Source of the DNA: Ulva prolifera
Lineage: Eukaryota; Chlorophyta; Ulvophyceae; Ulvales; Ulvaceae
Assembly: GCA_023078555.1 (NCBI GenBank)
Contig: CM041203.1
Location: 5,540,538 to 5,604,537, forward strand
Direction: 5' to 3'
DNA length: 64,000 bases
In this document: piece by piece, positions 49,324 through 62,800 of the stretch
How the letters are laid out: the number at the start of each line of letters is the position of its first letter
Position numbering within the stretch: position 1 is the first letter of the stretch
Translations under genes and position numbers: made by a program
The notes under the pieces: model-generated
What the model saw: only the letters and a program-made list of their open reading frames with translations
Database searches by the model: none
What the model was told of the DNA's origin: nothing

Positions 49324-52300
49324 ATGCTCAATGAGATTGCGTCATGCATGCAGGCCAAGGTCACTAGCCTGGAACAACTCTGTGCCCAGGTTACTGCTAA
49401 CAACGTGCCAAGAATCGACTTGCACTCACAAGATCTGAAGCTGGAAAATAGCATCTCCGCACACATAACCACCAAGTTCATCGTGTGGCGGGCATCTCCG
49501 CATGGCTGTGGCGTGCACTCTGGCACAGTCCATATCCCCAAAGGCAGCACACTTCTCCTCGACGGATTTGGCGCCCACTTCAACACAGTCAAGTTTTCGG
49601 GTATGGAATCCTCTGTTGTAGCTGCAGCGTGAGGGTCACTGCGTATCCTGTCACTTCCTATCGGATCAGGTCTGAGGCGAAAACAGCTGCTGTGTCATGG
49701 TCTTACAGCATCTGCAAGAGCGGCTCCATGACGACCTGCTGGATCCTTGTCGCTGTGATTCTAGCCTCCGAGATCCAGACAGGTCCGCGGCTAGCCCGAC
49801 GGTGCCGTTGGCTTTGGCCTGCATATGGCACAATGGTGCAATTGTCGGTCAACCTCCTTTAGTGCTTGACACAGCCACCAGCAGAGCTTACAGCTGCCAC
49901 AGTTGTGTTACAAGGACAAAGCAAGCGAGGCAGGTAGCACCGCAAGCAAGAACCAGGCGAACCGCACACCACGCAACAAGCCACACGCAGTTGTGTGGCC
50001 ATACCAGTAGATCATGCATGTGACTTGTGCCTCATGGGTCCCACAAGAACGGACTGGGAAGCCAAGCACGTCATCCAATCTCAACTGCCCGGGCCGTGAA
50101 AAGCAGCCGCACAGAGAGCAAAGCAGCACACGCGCTGCCTCTCCATCAGTCCCGCGGTCCTCAAAGGCGTCCTACCATCATACCTACCATCATACCTATG
50201 CGCCTCGTGCGCTGTGACGTCCCGCATACATTACACCGCCGCATGAGCACAGTCCGTGGCCAGTTCTCCACGGAGACCCGCATGCAGGTGGCTCCGTCGT
50301 GTGCACCGGCGCGGAGTATTCCGGCACCTTCCGCAACTGCACCTTCGACACATGCCCGCTGTACGCCGTGCACGGCGCCGCCGTCACGCTGTCCCACTGC
50401 ACCCTCACCGGCGGCGTCCCGGCCCTCGTCGCGAGCGGCCCCGGCACCTCTGTCGCCCTCCGCCGCTGCCACGTCCACAGCGACATCAGCGGCATCACGG
50501 TCGAGGCCGGCGCGACGCTGCGCGCGGCCTCGGTGAGCCTCCGCGGCCTCGCGCACGGCGTGTACATGTTCATCAACGACCCCGGCAGCCGCGCGGCGCT
50601 CCGCGACAGCGTGCTCAGCGGCCCCCGCGGCCGCGTCAACAACGCGTTCGGCGCGTTCGTGCAAGGCGGCGCCCTCAGCCTCCTCCGCTGCCAAGTCTCA
50701 TGCATCCGCATGGCCGTGTACGCGCTCGCGGCGTCCACAGTCGAGGTGCGGGGCGGGTTCATGGAGGACTGTGGCTGGGGGGTGACCGTTGTCGGCGGCG
50801 GCCACACGCTCGTGCGTGATGTTGACATCAGCCTCATGAATTGGACCGACGAGTGGGGGGCCTACCCGATTGCAGTCGCGCTCGGCAAGCGGCTCGCACC
50901 GGAGGGCGCGGCGGGGCAAGTTGAGCGGTGCACGATGTACGGCAGCGTCGCACACGGCATGCATGTCAGCTACGGCGCAAAGGGCGCGATGCAGCTGTGC
51001 CACATGGTGTGTGCCGCCGGCGGTGCTTCGGTGGAGTCCGAGCGCAGCCGCGTGACTGTAGCAGACTGTTACATCGGGGACTCAGATGAATGCTGCAAGG
51101 TGGCGTCGGCGGGGTGCGCGATGCGGGTTGAGCGCTGTGAGATGCAGGGCCGGAACGGCGCATGCGTCGCGTCCGGGGGCTCGCTCTCCATCGCCGACTC
51201 GAAGCTGCGGGGGTGCGCCGAAGCGGTTCAGGGGGTCGTCGCCGCGGTGGACTCTGCGGCGCTGGTGCTGCTGCGCTGCGCTGTGGCAGGGTCCGGCCTC
51301 GGCGTGCGTGTCATGCATGCCGCGGCGAGGGTCGTCGACACGTCCGTGTCGGACGTCGTCAGCAGGTTCCTGGCGCGGGCGCCCGCGGACGGGGTGCCAG
51401 TGTGCTGCGGGTCCGGGTACGCGTGTGTGGGTGGGAACCTGGTTGTGACCGGGGGGGCGTTGGAGAACTGCGTCGTGGGTGCGATGGTGCGTGAGGGGCC
51501 GGGCGGGAAACACGGCAGCGTGGAGATGCAGCGTGTCACGCTGAGGAGCTACATTGTGGGTGTGCGTGGGTACGAGGGGAGTGAGGTGGCGCTGATGGAC
51601 TGCGAGTTCACGGCGGGAAAGTGCGGCAGCCGTGACCTGGTGCCGATGGAGAATGTCGGGCCGGGGGCAGGCTTCGAGACCGCTGTGATACTGCACGACT
51701 CAGACAGCGGGAGGGTGGAGCGATGTCGGTTTGAGGGTCACTGGTGCGACATCGCGGCGAGAACACGCCAGCCGACGATCATCCGTGACTGCGTGCATGA
51801 ATCTGCGGCGCCAAAGAGCTCATGCATCCGGGTGGAGGCAGAGACCGTGGTGGAGGGGTGCCGCTTCAGCGGCGTGGAGCAAGGGGTCTCCTGTGAGGCT
51901 GCGAGCTGCACGGTGCGGAGGTGCGAGTTTGGGCCGGGCGTGCGTGAGTCCGCCATCAGGGCGATGCAGAGCGGCCGTGCGATGGCGATCGATTGCTCCG
52001 TCACAGACAGCAAGGTTGCGCTGCACGTGCAAGATCAGGGGTCGGTGCACGCACAGGACTGTATCTTTACCCGGGTGGAGCGCGGCTGCGTGCTCCAGGG
52101 AGGGGGCTGCTCGGCAGCTGCCAAGCGCGTCCAGATGCGGGGCGGTGCCTGCTTCGTGCACGCCGCGACCTGCAGTGCCTCGAAGCCCACCGTGAAGCTC
52201 GTTGAGTGCAGCATCTCGGACTGCGAGCACACGGGGGTGTACCTGGCAGGCGCCTCAGGGATGCTGCTAAGGTGCGACATCCTAAGATGTGCGGTGGGGA

Positions 52301-52818
52301 TATCGCTGCAGCACGCGGCCTCGGCCCGCGTCCGGAATTCACTTGTTTCGGGCGGCGGCAGCGGGTTCCTGGTCGCCGCTGCGTCAGCCACCGCCGCGTG
52401 CGGTATCTGCGAGAGGGCCGGGGACGCGTCGCTGGAGGCTGCGCGCCGCGCGCTGCGTGCTGCGGAGGGAGGCGAACAGCCGCGGGCACGCTGCGCGCAT
52501 GAGGGCGCTCCAGCGCGGCTGCAGCTGGAGGGGGTCGAGGTGGTGGACTGCCGGGAGGAGGGGCTCCGGGTGGGGCCGCTGGGGCTTGTGGACGCCAGCG
52601 ATGTCCTCATGCGGGGTTGCCGCCGGAGCGTTTCGGTGGAGTCGCTGGTTGAGAGGAGCCAGTTCCGGAACTGCTCGGCTGAGCATGCGGCGCCTTCGCC
52701 TGCTGAGGGGGGGGCTAAGCCGGTGGAGGGCTGGCGGTATGAGTGGGAGGGCGCGGAGAAGTGCTTTGTGCGGCGGCCGGAGGCTGTCCCCGGCATCGAC
52801 GTGGTGACGCCGCCGTGA
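49324..52818 (+). CDS. Right-handed parallel beta-helix protein (third paralogue, no kinase)
   Basis: Two exons: 49324-49600 and 50288-52818, joined at phase 1 (donor GTATGG, acceptor GCATGCAG) to give about 935 residues. The first exon (VTSLEQLCAQVTANNVPRID, GTVHIPKGSTLLLDGF, NTVKFSG) is homologous to exon 4 of the two kinase fusions (NVTLHIPEHGCLHVLAG, NMTIAG) and ends at the same intron position. The second exon is a long series of beta-helix rungs (CTLTGGVPALVASGPGTSVA, VQGGALSLLRCQVSC, MEDCGWGVTVVGGG). No kinase or RING-like exon was found upstream, so this copy either lost the N-terminal part or the part lies beyond recognition; exon 1 could also start by splicing at GCATGCAG near 49355. 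The intron holds an R2 element. Beta-helix rungs often bind polysaccharide or protein surfaces, but no ligand is evident. Confidence 0.7.
49905..49995 (+). repeat. R2 (SINE-like) element in the intron of the third beta-helix gene
   Basis: gttacaaggacaaagcaagc, gaggcaggtagcaccgcaag, aaccaggcgaaccgcacacc. Near-identical inverted relative at 46905-47015. Confidence 0.85.
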
Positions 52819-53891
52819 GGAGATTTACTGTGTGCATTTTTTTTTTCCGTTCTCCTGGGCCTGAGCATATGATGCAGCGATGGTGCAGCAGAAGCGTTCA
52901 CGAGATGTGCCTTGTGGCAGGTACAAAAACACAAAACACAAAGTTTCAGTGTGTGGACCTGGTGGTGGCCTCTGTCAGCGTTCTCCTGCAGCTGTGCATA
53001 AGAAATACCAGTTCCCTCTTCACAGCCTCTCTGTGCTCGTTTTCCGTTTGCTATGTAGTCGAGATCTAGTGTATGAAGCGGGTAGTTGTTTACTGCGCAT
53101 GGCGTGCCGTGATGATGGTCTGCTTCGAGTCGGAGGGCGTGGCTTAACCAGCTTGCATGTAATGTGTGATTTCCGGCATGCCATGCGCAGTGTCATCAAC
53201 AATGATGCATCTTACACACACGGCACGACGGGCCGGACACAGGCTCTCCACACCAGCGCCTCAATTGAGCACAATCGCGCCAGTTTGCTGCATTGCCGTT
53301 CCAGGTTGATGCAAAACCAGAACGGCCAGGCATCACGCATGCATGATTTGCCGCCGGCGGATATGCATGCCATCGATGGCGGATATCCCGCAGAGACAGA
53401 ACAACGTGTGTGCTCCCTGTGTTACGCAAGACCAAGCAGGTCTTAGCAAAGAGGTTGTGAGACTGCAAAGGGGGCGGACGGTGTCGCGGGCGGCAGGCTG
53501 ACTCCATCGATAGGCGACCCGAGCACCAATGTGCTATAGCACATCAGTCCGAAACGCCAGCACAGCAGCCAGGCAGGGGCTGTGTGCGGTAAATCAGGTG
53601 CATCAAGGCATGCTGCAGGACTGTTCACAACATGGCGCATGAGTCTACACGCTGACGTGTACCGTATCACCTGTTGCGGGCGACCCAATCACACACGATC
53701 TGATCAACGGCAACTGTCGACCAAAACTGCTGCTGTCATACTACGCTCTGGGCTTCTACTGAAAACCATACCGCTGAAGACTACTTCTCGGCCATGACAT
53801 ACGTCCGCCCTAAAGCAGGCTACGTACATTTATTGGGCCCTTCACATCATTCACATAGCAGCGGAGCTCACCATTAATACACATTCGACTC
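52819..53891. other. Spacer between convergent beta-helix genes
   Basis: No gene supported. The third beta-helix gene ends at 52818 on the plus strand and locus 2 ends at 53892 on the minus strand, tail to tail. Confidence 0.5.
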
Positions 53892-56800
53892 CTATGGTGT
53901 ACAGCCTACCCGCACCAGCGCCCCCTTGGCCCGTGAAGGCGCCAGAAACGCAGTCTCATCTTCGCTGCTAGACGCCGACATGTCGAGCCTACTCGACTGG
54001 TCCACCACAGCCCCCGCCGTGGCGTTCCTTGCCGTGCTGCTCCGCTTGACCTCCACCCTCGCCCCATCCCTCACGTCAACCCCTGCAGCAGCGTTGTCCA
54101 ACACAACGCAGCGCACCGCCGCGACAGCCGTCCCTACGCCGCGCGCGAGGAGCCCACCCCCCCCAGTGCTCCCCAGCAGATGCACCCCTGTGAGATGTAC
54201 AGTACTGCCCGATTGTACGTCTACACCCGCCTGAGCGTTGGCCAGCGTGGTTGAGCGCTGACACGCCAGCGCCGCTCCGGCCTGCACGATGGCCCCACAG
54301 CCACGGTTCTCCTGAAGGCAGCACTCCGTCAAAACGACGGATGTGTCCTCCCCGTCAGCACACAAACCGCTCCCCTGCACGCTCCCGAGCAGCAAGGCGC
54401 TGTCGAGCATCGCGGCCCCGCTCGTGTCGACTTGCACATTTGACAAGACGTTGTTTGCGATGCGGGACTGCCCCGTATGTCCCGTCACCTTCGCGCTACC
54501 TCCGTGCCGCACCCACACCCCATGCCCGGCGCTCCTGGCGACATCGCAGAACAGAAGCTTCACGGTCGATGACTCGGCAACAGTGACGCCGCTGCCGCCG
54601 ACTGTGTCATGCACAGTCGCGCTTTGGAGCCTCGCCTCGCTGCGGTCTCTGACGTGGATGCCGGCCAGGGAGTTGCTTCGCGCCATGCATGACTCAACAG
54701 TCAGCTGTGCGAGGGTCTGCGCTGTCACACCGCCGCCGCGGTTGGACGCCACCGTCAGCGTTCCCACTGACGCGGATGAGCCGCTGCCCTCCGCCAGCAA
54801 TCCCACGCCGTCGTTGTGTTCTGCGTGAAGTGCGTGCGAGGTCATCACGGCGCCGTGTTGGACGTGGAATCCGCACCTCTTATTGCGCTCGGCTGTGAGG
54901 GGGCCCCTCGGAGAATCTCCACGGCCGTCCTCGCTCGAACTAACCCCGACCATAGAGGAACAGCTGCCGGTGACGAGCACCCCATCCTCGGCGTTCCCCA
55001 ATGCATGCAGTGCATGCACTTTCACCTTTGCACCGAGCTTGACGTGGACGCCACATCCTGCGTTGCTCTTGCACGTGCAAGCCTTCACGACTGCGCTTGT
55101 CTGGGATGCACCCTGATGTGCGGCCCCTGGCGGCATGGCGCCGGACCCGACCAGCAGCAGCCCGTCCTCGTTGTTGTGCAATGCATGGAGCCCATGCACG
55201 GTGACTGCTGCACCGTCTTGCGCGCGGACGCCGCATCTGCTGTTGCCGCTCACCCTGCAGCCCGCCAGCTCAGCGGTCGTCCCGGCGTAGAGCTCCACGC
55301 CTGACCCCGCCACCGAGTCGGTGAACGCGCTGTTTGAGAGCCTGACAGTGGCCTGACGATGGGCGGCGGCGCCTGGCCCGCCGTTTGCAGTCGCCGTGCT
55401 GTCTGCAACTTCCATCTGTGCCCCGTGAGCCGCGACAAACCCGCCCGCGCAATTCCGCGTTGCGGCGCACCCTCTCGTCGCAAACACCTGAGTCTTGCGA
55501 CCATGCGCATAGAATCCGCACGCGCTGGTGCGCAAGTCCGCTTCATCCGCGAGGATCAACCCCATCGCTGCATGCGTGTGCGCAAACCCAGACCGCCCCT
55601 GGCCACTCGAAGCCAGCCCGGCCGAACCGGACGCCGACCGCCGCACCGGCGCTGAATACGCCGTCCGCGAGCCGTTCTGAAACGCATTGCATGCCACAGC
55701 ACGCAGCGTGCTCCCATCGTACGCGCGGGCGCCGTGAAGCGAATTGTTGGAGAAGTCACATCGGTTCGCCTCCACGACGGACCCCGGGTTATTCACAAAC
55801 ACGCCGCCGCCCCGCTTGCTGGACAGCACGTTGAAGGCGGAAAGCTCCGCCTTGGCGCCTTCGCAGACGTAAAGGCCATCCCAGATGTTCTTCTCTGCTT
55901 TCCCTCGCTGTATGTCGGCGGTCGCACCGCCGCCCACATGCATGCCCCACTGTGCGTTCCCGGCCACCGTGCAGTCAGTGAGAGCCGCGTGCGTGCCGCC
56001 GCCGAACACCCTCACGCCACTCGCCTTCAGGCTGCTACAGAGACTGCATTTGACCAGCTTCAGGTGCCCTCCGGCATTGGCGTCAGCGCAGCTCTGCACA
56101 CACTGAGACACAGTACACCCCTCGGCATCGACTGTGGACCCTGCCCCCGTCACCCTCACGCCACTCGCGCCACCAGAGGAGGTGCATCGCTCCAGCGTCA
56201 CCTTCCCGCCAGCTACCGCGGACACCGCGCAAGCCGACACAGACAGGTCGCAGTCGCTCAGCGCGGCACTCGTGCCGTCCCCATGCACCAGAACTCCGCC
56301 CACCGACCCCGGCCCATCCACCGCAAACGCTCTAAACATCCGCGAGTCGTTTCTGGGGCCGCGGACGCATACCGCTGCGCCATGCACAGCGGCGGCGCAC
56401 CCTAGCCACAACTCCGAAACCCGGTTCTTTGTGTCCAGAGACATCGTCGATCCGTTGCTCACGATTGATGAACCCGGGCCTTGAGCAGAGATGCAATACC
56501 CCGCACCCGTGCATTGGATGCTGCTCCCTGTGTTGACCTCGACTGAGGCGCCACCTATGGCCACAACCCCCGTCTCACAGCCACGGATCTGGCAGGCGTG
56601 CAGGCTGACCTTTGTGGTAGTCCCAGATGCGAGAACGGAGAGCTTCGCGTTGGAGAGCACACAGTCAGTCGCGTTGACGTCGGCGCCGTGAGTGGCTTCC
56701 AGGGTGCAGCCGAGAAAGGTCACCGAGTCGAGCGTGAGCCTGTTGGAGGCTCCGTGGGCGTCCACGACAACCGCGCTGTGTTCCCCACCTGCATGTTTGT

Positions 56801-59800
56801 GTCAAACTCTGGTACTGTGTGAATGTGCATGGTATTGTATTCACACATAACGAATGGACTGACTCCTTGCTATGTCAGACTCTCGGTCGGACCGGCTCCT
56901 GTCAGGTACTGCACCAGCTTCCGGCCCGGTGCCACGGACACAGCGCACTCGGCCACAGCAGTGTCAGATCATAGAAAATGAGTCCAAAATACTCAGGTAT
57001 AATTTCTGGTTTGTAGCTCTGAAATGGGGGCAAGGCAACCCGACCATGCAGGCCGACTGGGCGCAACTCCTGAGATTGGCTGTGGTGAAAACAAACTCGC
57101 TCATATCTACTTATGCTGATGAGCGAGTTTATATGTATAAAATACAAAATGTCCCACTGATACATATGTGGAAAATGGAGGGGCGCCTGCATAAACCACC
57201 GGGAATGGGCACGGTTGCTCCTAATGATGAGCGGCATATGAGCGACGGCCTGTGTAGACGTGGCGTCACACCACACACTAGCCACAGGGCAAGCAGTCAC
57301 AAAACTACACATCCAGCATACCGGTATACTGGACTATACCGGTATACTGGACTATGCCGGTATGCAAGTTATATACGACTTGCACGCACAAATGACGTCC
57401 CATCCGCACACGCTACAGAGGCTCGCACCTGCTATGGTCACGTGCCGCCACGTCCCCGGAGATTCGCCGCCAAGCACATACAAGCGCCCATGCTCCGGGA
57501 TGCGGAGGGTCACGTTGCACAGCACGGTGCCGTGCTGCGCGAGGTCCCAGCACGCGGCCCCCGGAGCATCCTGGAGCGCCCAGCCGATGCAGCTCCAGCC
57601 GCCCGGCAGCTGCTCAGTGCGAGACACGGGCAAGCGCACGCTGCGGGTCGCGGGGGCGCTGCCGGAGAGGCAGATCTCTCGGCCGCCCAGACCTACCTCC
57701 TCCCCAAACGCCAGCCGGGCGGACAGGGCTTCGATCGTCTGCACCCGCTCTCCCTGCACAACTCGCGCTGGCCATCCTCATGCATGTGCACATGCATGAT
57801 GTGCCACGAAAAATTGAGTTTTGCAGCACAGTCAGATAGATTGATGGCCCTCTGCACTGGCCAGCCGCACATGCATGCACTACTGTTGTAGATACATATA
57901 TGGAAGCCTATCTGGATATGCGCAAGACAGTGTTGTAGCAACGGGATGCACTGTTGTCATCATGTTCTTCCACGGAAACCATTACTAATAGCATGGACAT
58001 TGTTCGCAGGTGTTCAAATCAGATTAGTCAAATCAGTCAGGCAGTTGTGGTCATGATCAAGTCAGTATCGGTAGACGGCAGGGGAGGGTTGGCCCGCACC
58101 GGCATTGGGCCATGCACAGACAAGAGGCTCTCAAACACGCCGATCACCTGCACGAGGCTGACCTCCTGCCGCGCCTCCTCACCCCCCGTCAGCGCTTCCA
58201 GCTGCTGCCGAAGCTCTGGCGGCTCCCGCGGCAGCTCGTGGCCGTGCACGCGCGACGGCGCCACCCCCGTAGCCGCAAATGCCAGCGTCCGCCCGAGCGC
58301 AAAGATGTCTGCCGCCTGCTCCACCCTCCTGCAGCGCGGCCTGTCAGCCGACTCGGCCTGCTCCGGCGCCGCATACAGCGCCGGGTCCTGGCCTAGCGTC
58401 CGAGCGCGTCCGCCGCTCAACAGCTCGCGGCCGATGTTCGACAGCCCGAAGCCGGTGAGCCGCGGCGAGCCGTCCTCCGCAAGGAGCACGTTCGCCGGCG
58501 TGATGCCGCAGTGGATGATGCGACGACGGTGCACGTCATACACGGCCTGTGAGAGAGCGCGCCCCAGAGCCATCACGCGGTGCAGCTTCATCTTGCCGGA
58601 CTCCTCCGCCAGCACCTGGTCCTCTAGGGTGGCCCCGTACATCGGGATCGCGACGTGTGCGCGGCCACGGCCCTCGTCCCAGCAGAGACCGACGATCTTG
58701 CACACGTACTCTGACGCCCGCGCAGCGCACTGCTGCATGCATATGCTGTTGAGCAGCACGTGCCGCATGCACCGCCACCTCCAGGTGGTCGCCTGCGGCT
58801 CGGAAAACTCAACGGTGTTCACAGCCACGCGCGCGCCGCGCAGCGTGCCGCAGCGCACCCCCCCCTCCTTCCCCGTTCGCCTAATGCGCCCCTCCGCGTC
58901 CTCCACAAAGTCCGTCTCCACATCAAACTGCGGGATGGCGGGGACGCGGTTGTTCCTCAGGTCCTCGAGAAATACCAGCGTGGCGTTGTCGGTGTGCAGA
59001 TCCTCTGGTTCGCCCGGTTGCGGCTGGTCACGTGTGCGATCGCAGATGCCACACTTCCTCTCGCGCTGGTACAACACGGCGATATCCCGTGCGACAACGC
59101 AGCCACAGCCCGGCACTACTGTCGGCGCCGTGTTGCCGTCCTCCGTGAACGGCAGCCGACTCGCAGGGCAGATCATCACATTCTCCTCCACAACGAACCG
59201 CGCGTCCCGCTCCACCGCAGCGGTGTGCTTGTCAATCAGCTGCTGATCCTCCCGCGCCAGGTCGCGCGTCGACCCGCCGTACGCGATCGCCTGAAGCGCC
59301 GGCGTGACTCGATTGATCGCAGAGAGGACTTGCTTCTGGCCCTCTGCGATGTCCATGGTCTGTTGCGACAGCTGCGCAAGCTGCTCCTGCAGCTCTGCCA
59401 CCCCGGCCGAGACGCTGCGCTCGATTGCCACCCACATCATCTCCAGATGCGCCCGGACATTCGGCCGCGCGGCCCCCGGAGCCGCAACAAAGAAGGCGCT
59501 GTCCGGCACACGCGCAGCCGCCTGCTGCTGTAGCTGCGTCACTACAGCCGCCAGGTTGCGCTCCTGGTCATCAGTGACGATGCCGGGCGGGTGCTGAGTC
59601 AGCTGGCGCAGGCACCTGTCGGCCGCCGTGGCGTCCGCGCCGCCGCCGCCCTCGCAGAGGGTGCTCACCGCGCTCCACAGGAATGCGAGGTGCTGAGTCA
59701 GGCCGAGTGGCATTGAGTCCCCCGCCGCCTCGGCCGAGACGTGCGCGGCGACGGCAGGGTTCGTGAGCGGTGCGGCCGCCGCATGCATGCGGGTGCCGCC

Positions 59801-62800
59801 GGCAGATGAGAGGGCGCAGAGGTAGAGGGTCCAGTGCTCGTGCAGGGCGACGCGTGACTTCCGCAGCTGCTCCTGCACGCCAGCATCAGTGTTGGGTCGC
59901 TTTGCAGCATTTTCAGGGATGCCACCTAAAACAGAGCTGGATATTCGGAATTGTTCAATGTGATCAGGCCCGATGACCCAACACTGTCCTGCACGTCAGC
60001 ACCCCGGCTGTAGCGCAGGGCCTTGACGTGCGACTTGTGCACAGGACTGAGGTGACGCTCCGACCACACGTCACAGTGTTCCAGTCCACACAAACGACCA
60101 AGCCCGGCGGCAGGCCCGCATGAGGCGGGCGCCGGCCGGGCCGCCGCATGGGGCTGCCGGTGCCGCGCGGGCGGCGGGGTCGTGTAGCGTGTTGGCATGT
60201 GGGTCTGGGTCGCGTGCGGGTGCGAGGGTCGGGTGTCGGTGTGTTACAAAGGAAAAAGCCGGAGGGGCCGGTAGCACCGCCAGAACCAAAAGGGAGAGCA
60301 CGAACAACGCAAAGCGCACGCAGCAGGAGAGCAACAGCCAACGCCAAGGCAGAACAAGCACCCACACACCTCCACGCTCCCACATACTACCACACGAACC
60401 ACACACTGAAACCCGACCCACGCACCCACGCACCCGCACGCGGCCCAGACCCAAACCCAAACACACACCCAAGCACCCACAAACCCACACGCCAACACGC
60501 CACACGACCCCGCCGCCCGCGCGGCTGCGGCAGCCCCATGCAGCGGCCCGGCCGGCGCCGGCCCCACACGGAAGCCGCCGGGGGCCCCCAGGACCCCCGC
60601 CCCAATGCCCCGATCAGGCCAGCCCCGAGCGCCGGGACAACACACCGGGTGTCGGTGTGTGGGTGCGTGTGGGGGTGGGTGCGTGTGTTGGTGCGTGGGA
60701 GTGTGGGGGTGTGTGGGTGCTTGTTAAGCCTTGGCGTTGGCTGTTACTCTCCTGCTGCGTGCGCATTGCGTTTCTTGTGCTCTCCCTTTTGGTCCTGGCG
60801 GTGCTACCGGCCCCTCCGGCTTTTTCCTTTGTAACACAAGCCTCCCACCCTACACCCACAAGCACACCCACACGCCCACCCCCACTCGCACCCCACCCAT
60901 CAGCCAGGCGCGAGAGCCCCAAAAGCGCATGCATCCAAGGCTGCCAAGCAAAGAAGCAGCGAGACCCCAACAACAATCCCCGCCCCAGGGAGGCCCCCGC
61001 CTCCCCCAACACAACCCACCCCGCCCTGCCCCTGCACACCACCCCGCCCACCCGCAAACTTCCTGGATGTGAGAATATATCGCCAAGTTCATAGGTACAT
61101 TGACTTTAATGCATGGCATAGGAAGAGGCCCACTGATATGCGTATGGGTGAGAAATCCGGATTTACTTGACATCATGTGACATGAAAATCGTATGAAGAC
61201 TTGAAACGTTTCACTGCACCGCAATAGCCCGTTGGCCAAGGTGACCAGGTGTTCAACATGTACTCGCAGTGCTGGCTATGAACTGTGGCGCCCCCGGAAC
61301 ATACGACTCCACTGCGTTTCAGAATCAGAGACCACGGCGGCTCACCCGCGCCCCGATCCACCATGTGGTCGTGACTGCATCAGCTTGAGCTCGGGCCAGC
61401 TGCAGAGCTCCACATGGCGTGAGCAGTGATGTGCAGCGCTGGAACGGGGCACGGAACCAGGCGGCTGCGAGGCTCTACTGGTAGCCATTAGCTATTCAGC
61501 TGTCCGGCTATAGCCATCATGATTTGGCGGCTCCAGCTACAATAGTATAGGCACAGTATCATACGCTAGCAGTCGAGAGTTCTGCTCTGAGAGGTTCAAA
61601 GAGTTCATGGACCAGGCCGGCATCACCGTCGCAAACCGAGAAAGGCACTCGGATTGATGATTAGTATAGTGCGGTATTGCGGTGCGCATGCATGCATGGC
61701 GTCACGTACACTCACGGTACAGCGCACGACTGTCAAATCACTACAAGTGATGCCAGTGTTCGTGCGGACTCGGTGACGGCCAGGTGCACATGAACCCGGC
61801 GCGCTCTCATTGCATGGTCGGCATGCACACGCACAGCAATGCGTTTGTGTGTACCTTGCAAGGTGTATGCAAGGTATCACTTTCTGCAGCTGAATTTGTT
61901 TGTGAAGATCGTATTTATCGTCCAATACCTGTCTGGCTGTATTGTTCTGGACACGGGACTGAAAAAGCCCACCAGTAACCTCATTGACCCTTGTGGTCAA
62001 GTGTCACCGTGTTGCAAGCCCGGTCTGGGTCGATCCAGTGGTGCCACCTGCCTCTCCGGGTTTCAAAGTGAGTGGTCCTTGTTGCATGTGCAGCAGAGCA
62101 TGCACACGGCGTGCTGTTGCAGGGACGCACCGCCGTTGAGCTAGCTTGGACGACTTTGATGACCAGGCGCCTCCGCATGAACGTTGACAGAGTGTCCTTC
62201 ACGGCGCCGCACTCCGCCTCGATGGCTGCTAGGATGCGCAGCCCGGCCGGGGTCACCAGGGTCCTCTTCTGCTCCCCCAGCACCGCGGCCATGCACGTCA
62301 GAAACCTGCATCCAGTTGGAATTCGCAGGCTTGCGGCACCATTCGTCATTCAGAAGATCGAGGCAAAACAGTCCATTGCACTGGAATGTATCAGCGGATG
62401 GCAACCGGTTCGTGAGTGTGCATCGACGATACATCCACCACAGTGCTGTCCACCGGTCGACGCGGCAGGGTGTCACCTCAACTCGCAGATGTATCGGCTG
62501 GCAGGCTAGCCTGAGATCGTGAGAGAATGCTGCCGATAGCACGTGTCATGGGATGCCGGAAGTGTGCAGAGGGGATGGATGACCGCGGAAAGTCGCGTAA
62601 AACTACTCGACAGGGCAGTCCGTCACTTCATCAGTATGCATCTGTCTACGTGCATGTTCTGGAGGGTATCTGGATGTACCGAGCCGTATCCGATACATGA
62701 GTCATGTACAGGGCATTGACAACTCTGAATGGATGGGAGCACATGCCGACGGGGTAAACCGTGTGCTTGCCTTCTGGCAATTGTTTAAACACACAGTCGG

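Noticed and set aside
50161-50694. Alanine-rich minus-strand frame (AAEEAEGAALHERAERVV)
   Set aside because: Shadow of the GC-rich beta-helix exon on the plus strand.
60003-60100. Minus-strand frame SPVHKSHVKALRYSRGAD as the exon before the locus 2 kinase exon
   Set aside because: It weakly resembles the end of locus 1 exon 2, but the exon at 62305-62131 is a much better match with the same length and phase.
60120-61094. Large plus-strand frames rich in Thr, Pro and His
   Set aside because: They cross R2 elements, an inverted repeat and cac-rich low-complexity sequence inside an intron.
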